From Diploptera punctata (Eukaryota; Arthropoda; Insecta; Blattodea; Blaberidae): a DNA stretch of 64,000 nucleotides. The notes under the pieces were generated by a model, which was not told the origin of the DNA, did no database searches, and saw only the letters and a program-made list of their open reading frames with translations. Where the stretch lies: contig JASPKZ010007282.1 of the NCBI GenBank assembly GCA_030220185.1, positions 186,001 through 250,000 on the forward strand, written 5' to 3'. Each line of letters begins with the position of its first letter. The first letter of the stretch is position 1. The translations under genes were made by a program, and so were the position numbers. Shown here piece after piece: positions 55,393-64,000 of this stretch.

Positions 55393-56903
55393 TACTAATA
55401 TATTTGTAAGAATTTTGTAAGAAGTTGAAAGTAATGAGATGCCCCTGTAGTTGTTGCAATCAGTTTTATCTCCTTTCTTATAAATTGGTACGATATTTGA
55501 TTCCTTCCATTCATCTGGAAGAGCTTCTTTTTCCCAAATTATACTAAGCAACCAGCGTATCTTGTCCATCAATTTTTCTCCCCCTGATTTTATCAGTTCT
55601 GCTGGGATCTCATCTGAACCTGATGCTTTATACATCTACAATTTTTCAATCGCTATTTCAACCTCTATTGCATTTGGTTCTGCGACTAGCATTTCTGCTG
55701 TCTGTAAATTATCCTCCTCAATGTCCTGTTCTGTATGTACATTCAATATCTGATTAAAGTAACTTTTCCATCTTTTTAATATACTCCTGGAATCTGCAAT
55801 CATTTCCCCATTTTCATTCCGAATTATGTTTGTTCTAGCCTGAAACCCTTTCTTCTCTATACTAATTCCCTGATATAATTCTCTAATGTTCCTATTTTTT
55901 GCGTTCATTTCAAGATCATGAATCTTCTCTCTCATATATTCCCTCTTTTTACTCTTTAGTAACTTGGTGGTTTCCCGTCTAATACTACCCAATTGCTCTA
56001 AATTTACCTCATTTGGCTCGTGTAACCATTTCATTTTTGCTATCTTTCTTTTCTGTACAATGTCGGCACATTCCTCATCAAACCATTTCTTGTTCTGCCT
56101 CTTTTTTTTCAAACAACCAATGCTTTCTGATGCTGACAATTTAATAGTATCTCTTATAGCCTCCCATTCTTTATTTATATCAGTTTCTTCTTCGTTTGCC
56201 ACATTGTCATCGTGAAAGGAAAAATAATTATAAATTTATATTTTTTTAAATACCCCGTGCTGTTTACCCGGAATTGTCGGGGAATGTACTCATCCCGATC
56301 TTCGTGACATAATGAGCTGAAAGACAAAAATTAATGTATTTCTTATGATTAGTTGAATAAGTAAGATGAAAAATTATTATAAATGTGTATCGTAATTATT
56401 TTAAGAATCCCGTGCCGATTGCCCGGTGTTACCCGGGAATCTACTTATCTCGATATTCTTGGCATAAATGAGTTAAAAGACAAAATTCGTTATTGTGAGT
56501 TATCCGTAAAAGAATACCCGCCATGTGTTGCTATGTTTGCACAGGAATCTACGTACTTGTCTCGATCTTCTTGGCATCAATGAAAGATAAAAATGGTTAT
56601 TGTGAGTTATCCGTAAGAGATAAACATATACTGCCAACTTTTTTTGTAGAGTTTTTTGAGATATTCAATATGGTTTAGGCAGCGTAAGCCATTTTAGCGT
56701 TCAAAGAGCTACTTTTTTCACGTTTTCCACTACGAAGGGTGATTTTTAAGGGTGTAGGAGTTGAGTATCACAACTCTCTTATAGCCTATGTTCATCCCGG
56801 GAATCTCCTGAACATTTTGCAAAAGCCCCATCAGAATTGGATCAACGTTATGGCCGCGCATAAAGTATGAACAAACAAACAGGCATTCATTTTTATATAT
56901 TAG

Positions 56904-56904
<1 letters not shown>

Positions 56905-56939
<35 letters not shown>

Positions 56940-56961
56940 TTATTATTATTATTATTATTAT
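56905..56961. repeat. (ATT)n microsatellite
   Basis: A trinucleotide run with one interruption, between the Helitron 5' end and a SINE head. Confidence 0.95.
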
Positions 56962-56962
56962 T

Positions 56963-57298
56963 CACCACTGTGGTCTCGGGCTAGCGTCACTTCCTCGTAT
57001 GCAACGGGCTCGACTTCGATACCCGGACGGGACAATCATCATTATCATATTCGCCATTCTTGTGAATATGTGTGCAAATGGTTGTTTCGTCTTAATGTTG
57101 TGTTGTCTCGGAAGAGGGCCTGACATTGAGCTGATCACTTATTTGAGGAGACCATCCATGTCCTTGTGTGTCAAAAAAGTGTGTGTTTGATCCATAGTTA
57201 AAATCCTTCTCCTACAGGTCATGCAAATGTAAGGCCCGGGTGACCTTTGGCATGTAAAAGTACCCGTAAATTGAGAGGTCAATCTGCGTTCATGGAAT
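56963..57298 (+). repeat. SINE-5, full-length tRNA-derived copy
   Basis: The head contains an A-box-like tgtggtctcgggctagcg and a B-box-like gggctcgacttcgatacccg. The head resembles that of SINE-3 but the body differs (ctgacattgagctgatcact, gatccatagttaaaatcctt, gaggtcaatctgcgttcatg). It ends in a long AAT tail. Confidence 0.82.
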
Positions 57299-57301
57299 AA
57301 C

Positions 57302-57373
<72 letters not shown>

Positions 57374-57410
57374 TATTATTATTATCATCATCATCATCAT
57401 CATCATCATT
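57299..57410. repeat. (AAT)n(ATT)n(ATC)n tract
   Basis: A SINE-5 tail expanded into a compound trinucleotide microsatellite. The AAT-to-ATT switch makes it self-complementary. Confidence 0.95.
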
Positions 57411-58383
57411 TAATACTGTATTTGGGATTGTATCTACAGGGAAGATGCTGTACTTTAGTTTAGTAAATTTAATTGTATTATAAGAGACAGGAGATCCGAA
57501 TGAGAGAACGACGTGTTGAGGTGCCCTATGTTTTATAATTTCCTTCTACTATGTCACTGAACTTTCATAACGTAAGTTATTTGTATTTTGTTTATATTAT
57601 TCTGGTTATGCGTATTAATATTTTTTTCTGTATTATGATTTAGCCTGCAAGAGTTTACTACATTTTATATGTGTCGTTTTAAACTGTATTAATTTAAAAT
57701 AAATGCACAATTACGAATTTGTATCTCACCGTTTACATTGTGTAAATGTGATTTTAATGTTACATTAAAGTAATTTTGTCGTCAGAATTAACTCATAATT
57801 TGTTTGTTTTCGTTCAAATTGCTACAAAATTGATAACTGCAACTGTATAAGCGCTACTAAATGGTTAATATACATATCAAACTTCCTTCACGAAGGAATT
57901 ACATAAACTAAGTGGATTCCTCACTAAATGGAATGTATAGTCCCATTTTGCTAGTTTATTAAATATACTTTTTTTTGTTAAAAAATACTATGTACTCAGT
58001 TTCGTTGTGAGAAAAATGACATGGCAACAGCTAGAGCGATTTCTAAATGACGGTTTCAGGCAACCCCTCATTTCTAAGGTTTCGCATTTCGCTTATTTTT
58101 TGAGAATATATTTATCGTTCTATTTAAAAGGCCTCTGGGCATATTGACATTCGGTGCGAAAAAAATTGCGTAGGCTAGAGTGAGATTTAAATATTCGCTT
58201 CAGGTTAACTTCCATTCCTAATAGTGTTATTTTGTTGATTAAGGAGCTTGACCTTACTTTTCTCGATAGCTATAAGCCCATTTTTTTTTTCCAGAAAACA
58301 AAAAATTGCGTCCACTGAAACGTTAACCAGCACAAACACAAGCAAGCACACACATGCGCACAGAAATGTATATATTTATATAT

Positions 58384-58912
58384 TGTAGCTAGTAGTCGTA
58401 GCGTGAGAACAGATGGAATTTATTTAATATAACTTCACAACACCTCAGACAAAAATTCGTCAACCTTCTTTATTTTTTTTTCACAATTATTCACTGTACA
58501 AGCATATGTGGGTCTTCTGCTTCCAGTCTTTCACAAATGCAATTTATATTCTAGTTCATTTATTGTTCACACTCGCAGAAGCCCTCATTTCCCAACACTA
58601 CGTTCGTTCTCAGATCACAACGCACTCACTATCATTCAGGTCACTACTGGCTCGCGACTCAGTCATTTGACTGACTGCTCGACCGATTCGCATCCCTTTT
58701 ATACGCGAGGGTGGAACTATCTCGAAATCCGGTATCAATCCTTCAAGAATGGAAACCTCGAGAGATCGATCCTTCTAGAAAACGATGCATAGAGGCTTAT
58801 GGAATGATCCCAGCGAGCCCCCATCAACTCACGATTCGCAAATCATATAACTTCTTCAGCCTTACAAGGCAAGTCATGATGCAGCCCGCGAAATTCAAAA
58901 GTCGCTCCAATT

Positions 58913-58915
<3 letters not shown>
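58384..58915 (-). repeat. Probable solo LTR or LTR fragment
   Basis: In minus orientation it has a TATA box (complement of ccttttata at 58695-58703) in a gcgtataaaaggg context, an initiator-like tcagtcag about 30 bp downstream, and two AATAAA signals (complements near 58469 and 58562). The minus-strand end is ...actactagctaca, a CA terminus. This order (promoter, short transcribed region, polyadenylation signal) is LTR-like. The 5' boundary and TSD could not be fixed. The 58508-58792 frame is antisense and not recognised. Confidence 0.5.

Positions 58916-58982
<67 letters not shown>
58914..58982. repeat. (CT)n(TA)n microsatellite
   Basis: CT dinucleotides followed by TA dinucleotides. It causes the Ser/Leu and Tyr/Ile repeats in both strands' frames. 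Confidence 0.97.
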
Positions 58983-58985
<3 letters not shown>

Positions 58986-59462
58986 CATGTAAACCAAAAC
59001 AAATATTTTCATGGCATATTTGGCAATCATTGCTTAATGCCAAAATTTAATTGTAACATCGAAATAAATAAATAAATATTTCAGGAACATTTTCGGAATC
59101 TACCAGTTAGGATCGATGAAGATAAGTAAACATTAACAAAAATATTTTATGAGAAGAATCTCAATATTTTTATTCTTGGAAATTCGCCAAAATGGTAAAT
59201 TTCTCATTTGAAAATGCTAAATATCACTACCTCGGTATAATACTAAATTATAAAATGACGTATAAGAATAGTATATTGCGATACAATTGTATTTTTTAAC
59301 AGGAACGAGAAGAAATCCACTTTTTTTATATTTCTCAGATTCTGTTGAAACAGTTCACACACACGTATATTTCATACTATGTTTTGAAACTTGTAACATA
59401 TTTTTGGGACGATGATTAATAATGTTAATTAAAGTAGTAATAATTAAAATATTTAATATTCA

Positions 59463-60909
59463 AGATACGCTGGCTGCTTAGTATGATTTGGGAAAAAGCT
59501 CTTCCAGATGAATGGAAAGAATCAATTATCGTACCAATTTATAAGAAAGGAGATAAAACTGATTGCAACAACTATAGGGGCATCTCATTACTTTCAACTT
59601 CGTACAAAATTCTAACAAATATATTAGTAAGCAGACTTACTCCCTATATTGATGACATTCTAGGAGATCATCAATGTGCATTTAGAAGAAACAGGTCTAC
59701 AACAGATCAGATTTTTAGTATAAGACAGATTTTAGAAAAGAAATGGGAATATAATGGTACTGTACATCAACTATACGTAGACTTCAAAAAAACATATGAT
59801 TCAATTAAGAGGGAGAAGCTATATAATATCCTGCTGGAGTTCGGAATTCCTAAAAAGTTAGACTTATACGAATGAGTTTAAATGGCACAAAGAGTAGGGT
59901 GCGTGTAGGCAAACAGTTTTCGGACACTTTTGAAATCCAGAATGGGTTGAAGCAAGGAGATGCACTATCTCCTCTACTATTTAATTTTGTCTAGAGCATG
60001 CCATTAAATATTTAGAGAATGAGGAAGGCTTACAACTCAATGGTATTAATAAGCTGTTAGTTTATGCTGATGATGTAGTACTATTGGCCGATAGCAAGGA
60101 CAACACGCACACACACTACTAAAGGACAACACGCACACCCTATTGAGTAACACTAAGAAATTAGAACTGGAAGTATATATCAATAAAACTAAATATATGG
60201 TCACATGTAGAAATACATTATATAATGGAAATGGACAGCTAATGACAAATGAGGGAAATTTTGAGGAAGTGGCTGAATTCAAATACCTAGGAACAATAAT
60301 CACAAATAGGAATGAGATGGACAAAGAAATTAAACATAGGCTCAATTCTTGAATTGCGTGCTATTATGCACTGCAGAGACTGTTGATGTCCCAACTCCTT
60401 TCAAAAAACGTTAAACTGAAAATGTATAAAACTGTTATTCTACCAATTATATTATATGGGTGCGAAACATGAACTCTTACTTTATGGGAGGAAAGGAGAT
60501 TACAAGTATTTGAGAATAAAGTACTTAGGAAAATTTTTGGACCAAAGAGAGATGAACAGACAGGTGAATGGAGAATACTACATAACAATGAGCTACATGG
60601 TCTTTATAGGAAGCCAGATGTAATAAGAACAGTTAAGTCTCGTAGACTGCGTTGGGCAGGACATGTTGCACGTATGGGGAATGAAAGACTTGCATGGAAG
60701 CTTCTTGTAGGAAAGCCAGAGGGAAAACGCCCAGTTGGTAGACCAAGAATGAGGTGGGAGAATAACATTAACTATGATTTGAGGGAAGTAGATTATACAG
60801 GGGATAATTGGAAAGCATTAGCTCAGGATATGTATGTATGGAGAGCTTATATCCGCGCGGCCATGAACCTACGGGTTCGATAGTGCCAGTGAATAAGTAA
60901 GTAAGTAAG
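59463..60909 (+). mobile_element. LINE-A, 5'-truncated copy
   Basis: A 9-bp duplication, taatattca, flanks it (59454-59462, 60910-60918). Coding runs from IRWLLS-equivalent codons: LPDEWKESIIVPIYKKGDKT, NNYRGISLLSTSYKILTNIL, FRRNRSTTDQIFSIRQILEK, then VYADDVVLLADS near 60060 and the C-terminal GKPEGKRPVGRPRMRWENNI. A local duplication of aaggacaacacgcacac (60098-60138) and several frameshifts disrupt it. The 3' tail is GTAA repeats. Confidence 0.92.
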
Positions 60910-60919
60910 TAATATTCAT

Positions 60920-62300
60920 GATTACTATGAGAAAATAATAATTGAATGCCATCGTAACAATTTGACTTACCACTCACGTTAGCAAATATTCATTTCAGTA
61001 CTATGTTTTCTTTTATTCACATAGCAACCACATAATTGAGTACAGCAATCAGATAGGTGTGGGAATGTCAGTTTTCCGTTCATGACAACAAGCTTAGTAA
61101 ATACAACATTATGCAATATCTCTCCCGAGCTATGTTCCAGTTGTAATGTAAACAAAATTGATGTATAACTGCATTTTCATTGGTCGAAAAACGATTTTAC
61201 CTTTGAGCATGTACCAAAATGTAGTTCCCTTTCTAATACTCGAAATTGGGAATATAAAAATAATAAAAATATGTATTATCTAGCACATATCTAATTAAGC
61301 TATATAGGAGAATTTTAAAATATATAATTACAATTTTAATCGACTAAATAAGCATTGTTTTATTTGTATTCATGCGCAATACGTTGGATTTTCAAATGTT
61401 TCGAAATGGCTGTTTATGTCTAATTTCTTAAAACATTGGAAAGGAAAGAATTTTAAAAGCGAAGAGGAACAAATTATTTTTAATGTCTTCAAACATATAT
61501 CCTACATTATCAATTGACCATGTGTCGAAAATAACAATAGAATTTACAGGTGAGTCAGCATGGAGCATAAATTCTGCTCTTAATGAAAATTTCAATAAAG
61601 AATATACATATCTATATGATGAAAAAAATCGTAAAGTCTGATAAGGTAGGTCCATATATATATATATATATATGTGTGTATTTTTTGTCAAAAATAAATA
61701 AGAAGTGGTGAAAGTTCCAAATGATTGGTACAATTTTACCTTTATTCAGTTTTAATTCCCGTAAAATACCTTGTTGCCTAATAATAATGTTTCTATCGAT
61801 AACAGTTCTGTACAAAATTCAGTCATATTGCGGGTAAAAGTAGCTCCACGGGTCTCCCAATAGACTGTGTCGGCAATGTAATACCTAACGCAAGTTTCTT
61901 TACGGAACAACTGGACTTTAGCTCGGAATTTGTACAGTTACATCGTTAAAAATCATTAGGTGTGTGGGTAAAACGTGTTCTAAGTTGATGTAAAAAACCC
62001 CTACATTTCATTACGTACCGTAATTTGTGGTCATTACCGGTTATATGAATGAGTGAGTCAATTGCACAAATTGTCATTTAATAAAACAGCAGCAGATATT
62101 AATCCATGAGTCACAGTGTAATGGGACTTGTAACAAGTTTAATAGACAATCATTACGTCTGTCTACTTAACACTTGTTATCCCGACCTACCCTAAATTAA
62201 ATGCTATCAGTCCTGTGCTTCAAAAGAAAGTTTAAATTAATAATTTTATTGCAGCCAAATAGCCAGGATTAAAATAGAGTACATTTTAAATTTACATATT
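60920..62300. other. No recognisable feature
   Basis: AT-rich spacer with a short TA microsatellite at 61653-61671. The minus-strand frames at 61428-61815 have no motif. Confidence 0.45.
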
Positions 62301-62307
62301 TGCATAT

Positions 62308-62580
62308 TCACACATTGTTTTTGTTCTTTTTTGTGCATAGCTCAATGTGATATCGGTCACACGATTTTTCGCATAGCGTACATTGACAGCCTATATTTGC
62401 TTCATGAAATTTTGTGTTGTTGCATATCAGATGGTGGAATCCATGGACTGCCAACCTAGTGGTGACGTGTCTCATTTCGAAATTTTCTTTTGTCCACGCA
62501 CGGTCCACCATTGCCCCGGTGCTGTAGAATTCTGGGAAACTCACATCTAAGTTCGTCACGCCGTAATTTGAGCGAACCAA
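62308..62580 (-). CDS. Unrecognised 90-aa Cys/His-rich frame
   Basis: An open frame in less AT-rich sequence than its surroundings. Its C-terminal third has clustered Cys and His (CQCTLCEKSCDRYHIELC), spaced like a small metal-binding knuckle, preceded by RLAVHGFHHLICNNTKFHEA. No family can be named. It may be the C-terminal tail of a decayed transposase or chance; a family R tail fragment adjoins it. Confidence 0.25.
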   Translation of the reverse strand: MVRSNYGVTNLDVSFPEFYSTGAMVDRAWTKENFEMRHVTTRLAVHGFHHLICNNTKFHEANIGCQCTLCEKSCDRYHIELCTKKNKNNV

Positions 62581-62632
62581 GCGAATTCCTCAGAAAGCCG
62601 AATTTGTGTTCCTACTTTTTGTTTACACAAAA
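62581..62632 (-). repeat. Family R tail fragment
   Basis: gcgaattcctcagaaagccg is the complement of the tail phrase gacttgctgaggaattcgct. Confidence 0.45.
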
Positions 62633-62643
62633 GATTTTCCTTT

Positions 62644-62752
62644 TAGCTACCACACTATAATTCCCTAGTAAAGCTGTAAAGTATAGCATGAAAATGCTAT
62701 GATCGCAGTGAAAAGACCTGCCCTCGGGCAGAATTACTATGGATGGATGGAT
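62644..62752 (+). repeat. SINE-3, 3' half
   Basis: ctaccacactataattccct to the end ctatggatggatggata. 5'-truncated; the same 3' terminus as the nested copy at 5977-6177. Confidence 0.88.
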
Positions 62753-62821
62753 AGATATTCCTTTTATAATTAAATAATTAAACTATACCAGATTTATTGC
62801 AGGGAAATGTTAATTACAGCT

Positions 62822-63074
62822 GGTAGAGTCAGAATTTATAAAAGTTAGACTTTAACAATGTGTCTAAATGACACAAAAAGTAGGATGCGAGTAGGCTAAG
62901 TTTTTGGATACTTTTGAAGTTTACAATGAGAAAAAGCAAGGACATGCACAAACTCCTCTACTATTCAGTTTTGTATTAGAGCTCGCCAACAAACCTATAG
63001 AGGATGAAGAAGGACTTAATGGTATTAATAAGCTGTTAGTTTAATTTGGTGATAGCAAGGAGATACTAAGGGCC

Positions 63075-63123
<49 letters not shown>

Positions 63124-63866
63124 TTCAGTAACACTAAGGAATTGGGACTGGAAGAAAACATCAATATAACTAAATATATGTTCAGACATAAAAATACATT
63201 ATATAATGGAAATGGACAGCTAATGAAAAATGAGGGAAATTGCGAAGTGGCTGAATTAAAATATCTGGGAACAATAATTAAAAATTGAAATGGTATGTGC
63301 AAAGAAGATAAACAAACGTAGGTTGCATTCTGGAATTGCATGCTATTATGCATTATAGGGGTTTTTGTCGTCCCAACTCATACAAGAAACATTAAACTGA
63401 AAACATATAAAACTGTTATTCTCCCAGTTATATTGTATGGATGCGAAACATGGACTCTTACGTTAAGGAAGGAAAGGAGATTACGAATATTTGAGAATAA
63501 AGTTGATACGAACATTCTTGGACGAAAGAGAGATGAACAGACAGGTGAATGTTCGAGTAAAAAACGACATAAGAGTGAGCTACATGGTCTTTATAAGATA
63601 AGTCTCGTAGATTGTGATGGGCAGGATATGTGAGCATGAATGGGGAATGAAGAGGTGCATGGAAGCTTCTTGTAGGAAAACCAGAAGGAAAACGCCCTGT
63701 TAATACACCAACAATGAGATGGGAGAATAATATTAATCATGATTTGAGGGAAGTAGATTATACAGGGGATGATTGGAAAGCATTAGCTTCGGATAGGGAT
63801 TTGTGGAGAGCTTATATCCGCGCGGCCATGAACCTACGGGTTCGGAAGAGCTAGTGAGTTAGTTAG
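62822..63866 (+). mobile_element. LINE-A, 5'-truncated, with (CA)n in coding DNA
   Basis: An 8-bp duplication, ttacagct, flanks it (62814-62821, 63867-63874). Residues equivalent to SVRVGKQFSDTF, INKLLV and LGTIIKN are recognisable in shifted frames, then YGCETWTLTLRKERRLRIFE and the terminal block. The catalytic YADD codons are deleted (ttagtttaatttggtgatag). The 3' tail is GTGAGTTAGTTAGT. Confidence 0.9.
63075..63121. repeat. (CA)n expansion inside LINE-A
   Basis: About 23 CA units at the place where intact LINE-A reads aaggacaacacgcacac (codons DNTHTLLSN). Confidence 0.95.
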
Positions 63867-63967
63867 TTACAGCTATACAATTTTCCCATTAAAATTTAGC
63901 TTTTAGATTAACACCCACACTTCATGATCCGATTTTATTGTTTAACGAGCTCAATATTATGTTTCTA

Positions 63968-64000
63968 GTCGGCCGCGGTAGGCTAGTGATTATGTTCCTT
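63968..64000 (+). repeat. SINE-1 head cut by window end
   Basis: gtcggccgcggtaggctagt and gattatgttcctt match the A-box head of SINE-1 (complement of the 49076-49099 sequence). The rest lies beyond the window. Confidence 0.85.

Larger units (their letters stand above)
52320..56211 (-). mobile_element. LINE-A, longest copy, with two insertions
   Basis: Flanked by gtgaa (52315-52319 and 56212-56216) inside the Helitron. Reading minus: a segment upstream of RT (56202-55636: KEWEAIRDTIKLSASESIGC, KKWFDEECADIVQKRKIAKM), the RT start KASGSDEIPAELIKSGGEKL and IVPIYKKGDKTDCNNYRGIS, then LKQGDALSPLLFNVVLEHAI and the catalytic LLVYADDVLLLAD. After the Tc1 insertion come ETWTLTLGEERRLQVFENKV, VKSRRLRWAGHVACMGSERL and the stop after AAMNLRVR. 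The 3' tail is GTGA/GTAA repeats. The endonuclease domain is truncated away. The frame is interrupted at few points, mostly by insertions, so this is the best source for the family consensus. Confidence 0.92.
52241..56904 (-). mobile_element. Helitron copy 2, with nested LINE-A
   Basis: In minus orientation it starts tctaatatataaaaatgaat at 56904 (preceded by A) and ends cgccgggtgttaactag at 52241 (followed by T). Those are the termini of the 16156-22246 copy. The Helitron sequence is present at 56217-56904 and 52241-52319; LINE-A occupies the gap. Net length is about 770 bp. It contains the uninterrupted site of the LTR insertion in copy 1 (complement of cgcgcataaagtatgaac). Confidence 0.88.
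57880..59225 (-). repeat. Family R copy G, split
   Basis: Minus orientation. The tail is at 57880-57960 (complement of agtttattaaatatac and neighbours), the subunits at 57990-58300 (gctagagtgagatttaaat is the motif complement) and the 5' block at about 59075-59225 (complement of gaatttccaagaataaaaat and cttcatcgatcctaactggt). The middle is taken up by the probable LTR (58384-58915) and a CT/TA microsatellite, exactly where other copies carry their TA/TG tract. Confidence 0.65.

Overview
The window looks like intergenic or intronic DNA from a large, AT-rich, transposon-swollen arthropod genome. Inference: an insect, and the repeat style would fit a blattodean (cockroach or termite), but nothing in the sequence proves the species. 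I recognise no intact host gene, rRNA or tRNA gene. Nearly every coding signal comes from a mobile element: 5'-truncated LINEs, tRNA-headed SINEs, DNA transposons (Tc1, two hAT, Tigger/pogo-like, a DUF4817-type transposase), non-autonomous Helitrons and one LTR retrotransposon. Most have frameshifts or stops, so the window is a record of nested insertions rather than a set of working genes.

Layout. 1-9.7 kb: fragments of LINE-A (3' tail GTGA/GTAA), LINE-E and three SINE families, plus a fold-back repeat (family P). 9.7-14.4 kb: a copy of an unclassified dispersed repeat (family R) broken up by LINE and SINE insertions, then a decayed DDE transposase and an inverted SINE pair. 14.9-15.6 kb: a long polypyrimidine tract. 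16.16-22.25 kb: a short Helitron split by a young 5.3 kb LTR retrotransposon that encodes a gag-like protein but no recognisable polymerase. 22.7-27.8 kb: family R copies, a Tigger-like element and a 22-copy 45-bp minisatellite. 29.6-32.7 kb: a delimited hAT element with a frameshifted transposase. 33-42 kb: several LINE families, a LINE-A with two nested insertions, a DUF4817-type transposase relic, two MITE-like elements (one with 213-bp arms). 43-46.3 kb: a LINE end and a second delimited hAT. 46.9-51.8 kb: a head-to-head SINE pair, AAT microsatellites and tandem copies of family P. 52.2-56.9 kb: a nested locus with Helitron outside, LINE-A inside it, and a Tc1 transposon plus a small retroposon inside the LINE. 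57-64 kb: another SINE, family R with a probable solo LTR, and two more LINE-A copies.

The pieces do not form a pathway. What they share is mechanism: target-site duplications and matching uninterrupted copies elsewhere in the window let the order of insertions be read directly. The best candidates for something undescribed are the polymerase-less LTR element with a duplicated tRNA-Lys primer-binding site, the dispersed family R (internal subrepeats, a variable microsatellite and a derived minisatellite), and the two head-to-head SINE pairs across AT microsatellites.

Names such as LINE-A, SINE-3, family R and family P are working labels used only in this annotation. All alignments were made by eye.
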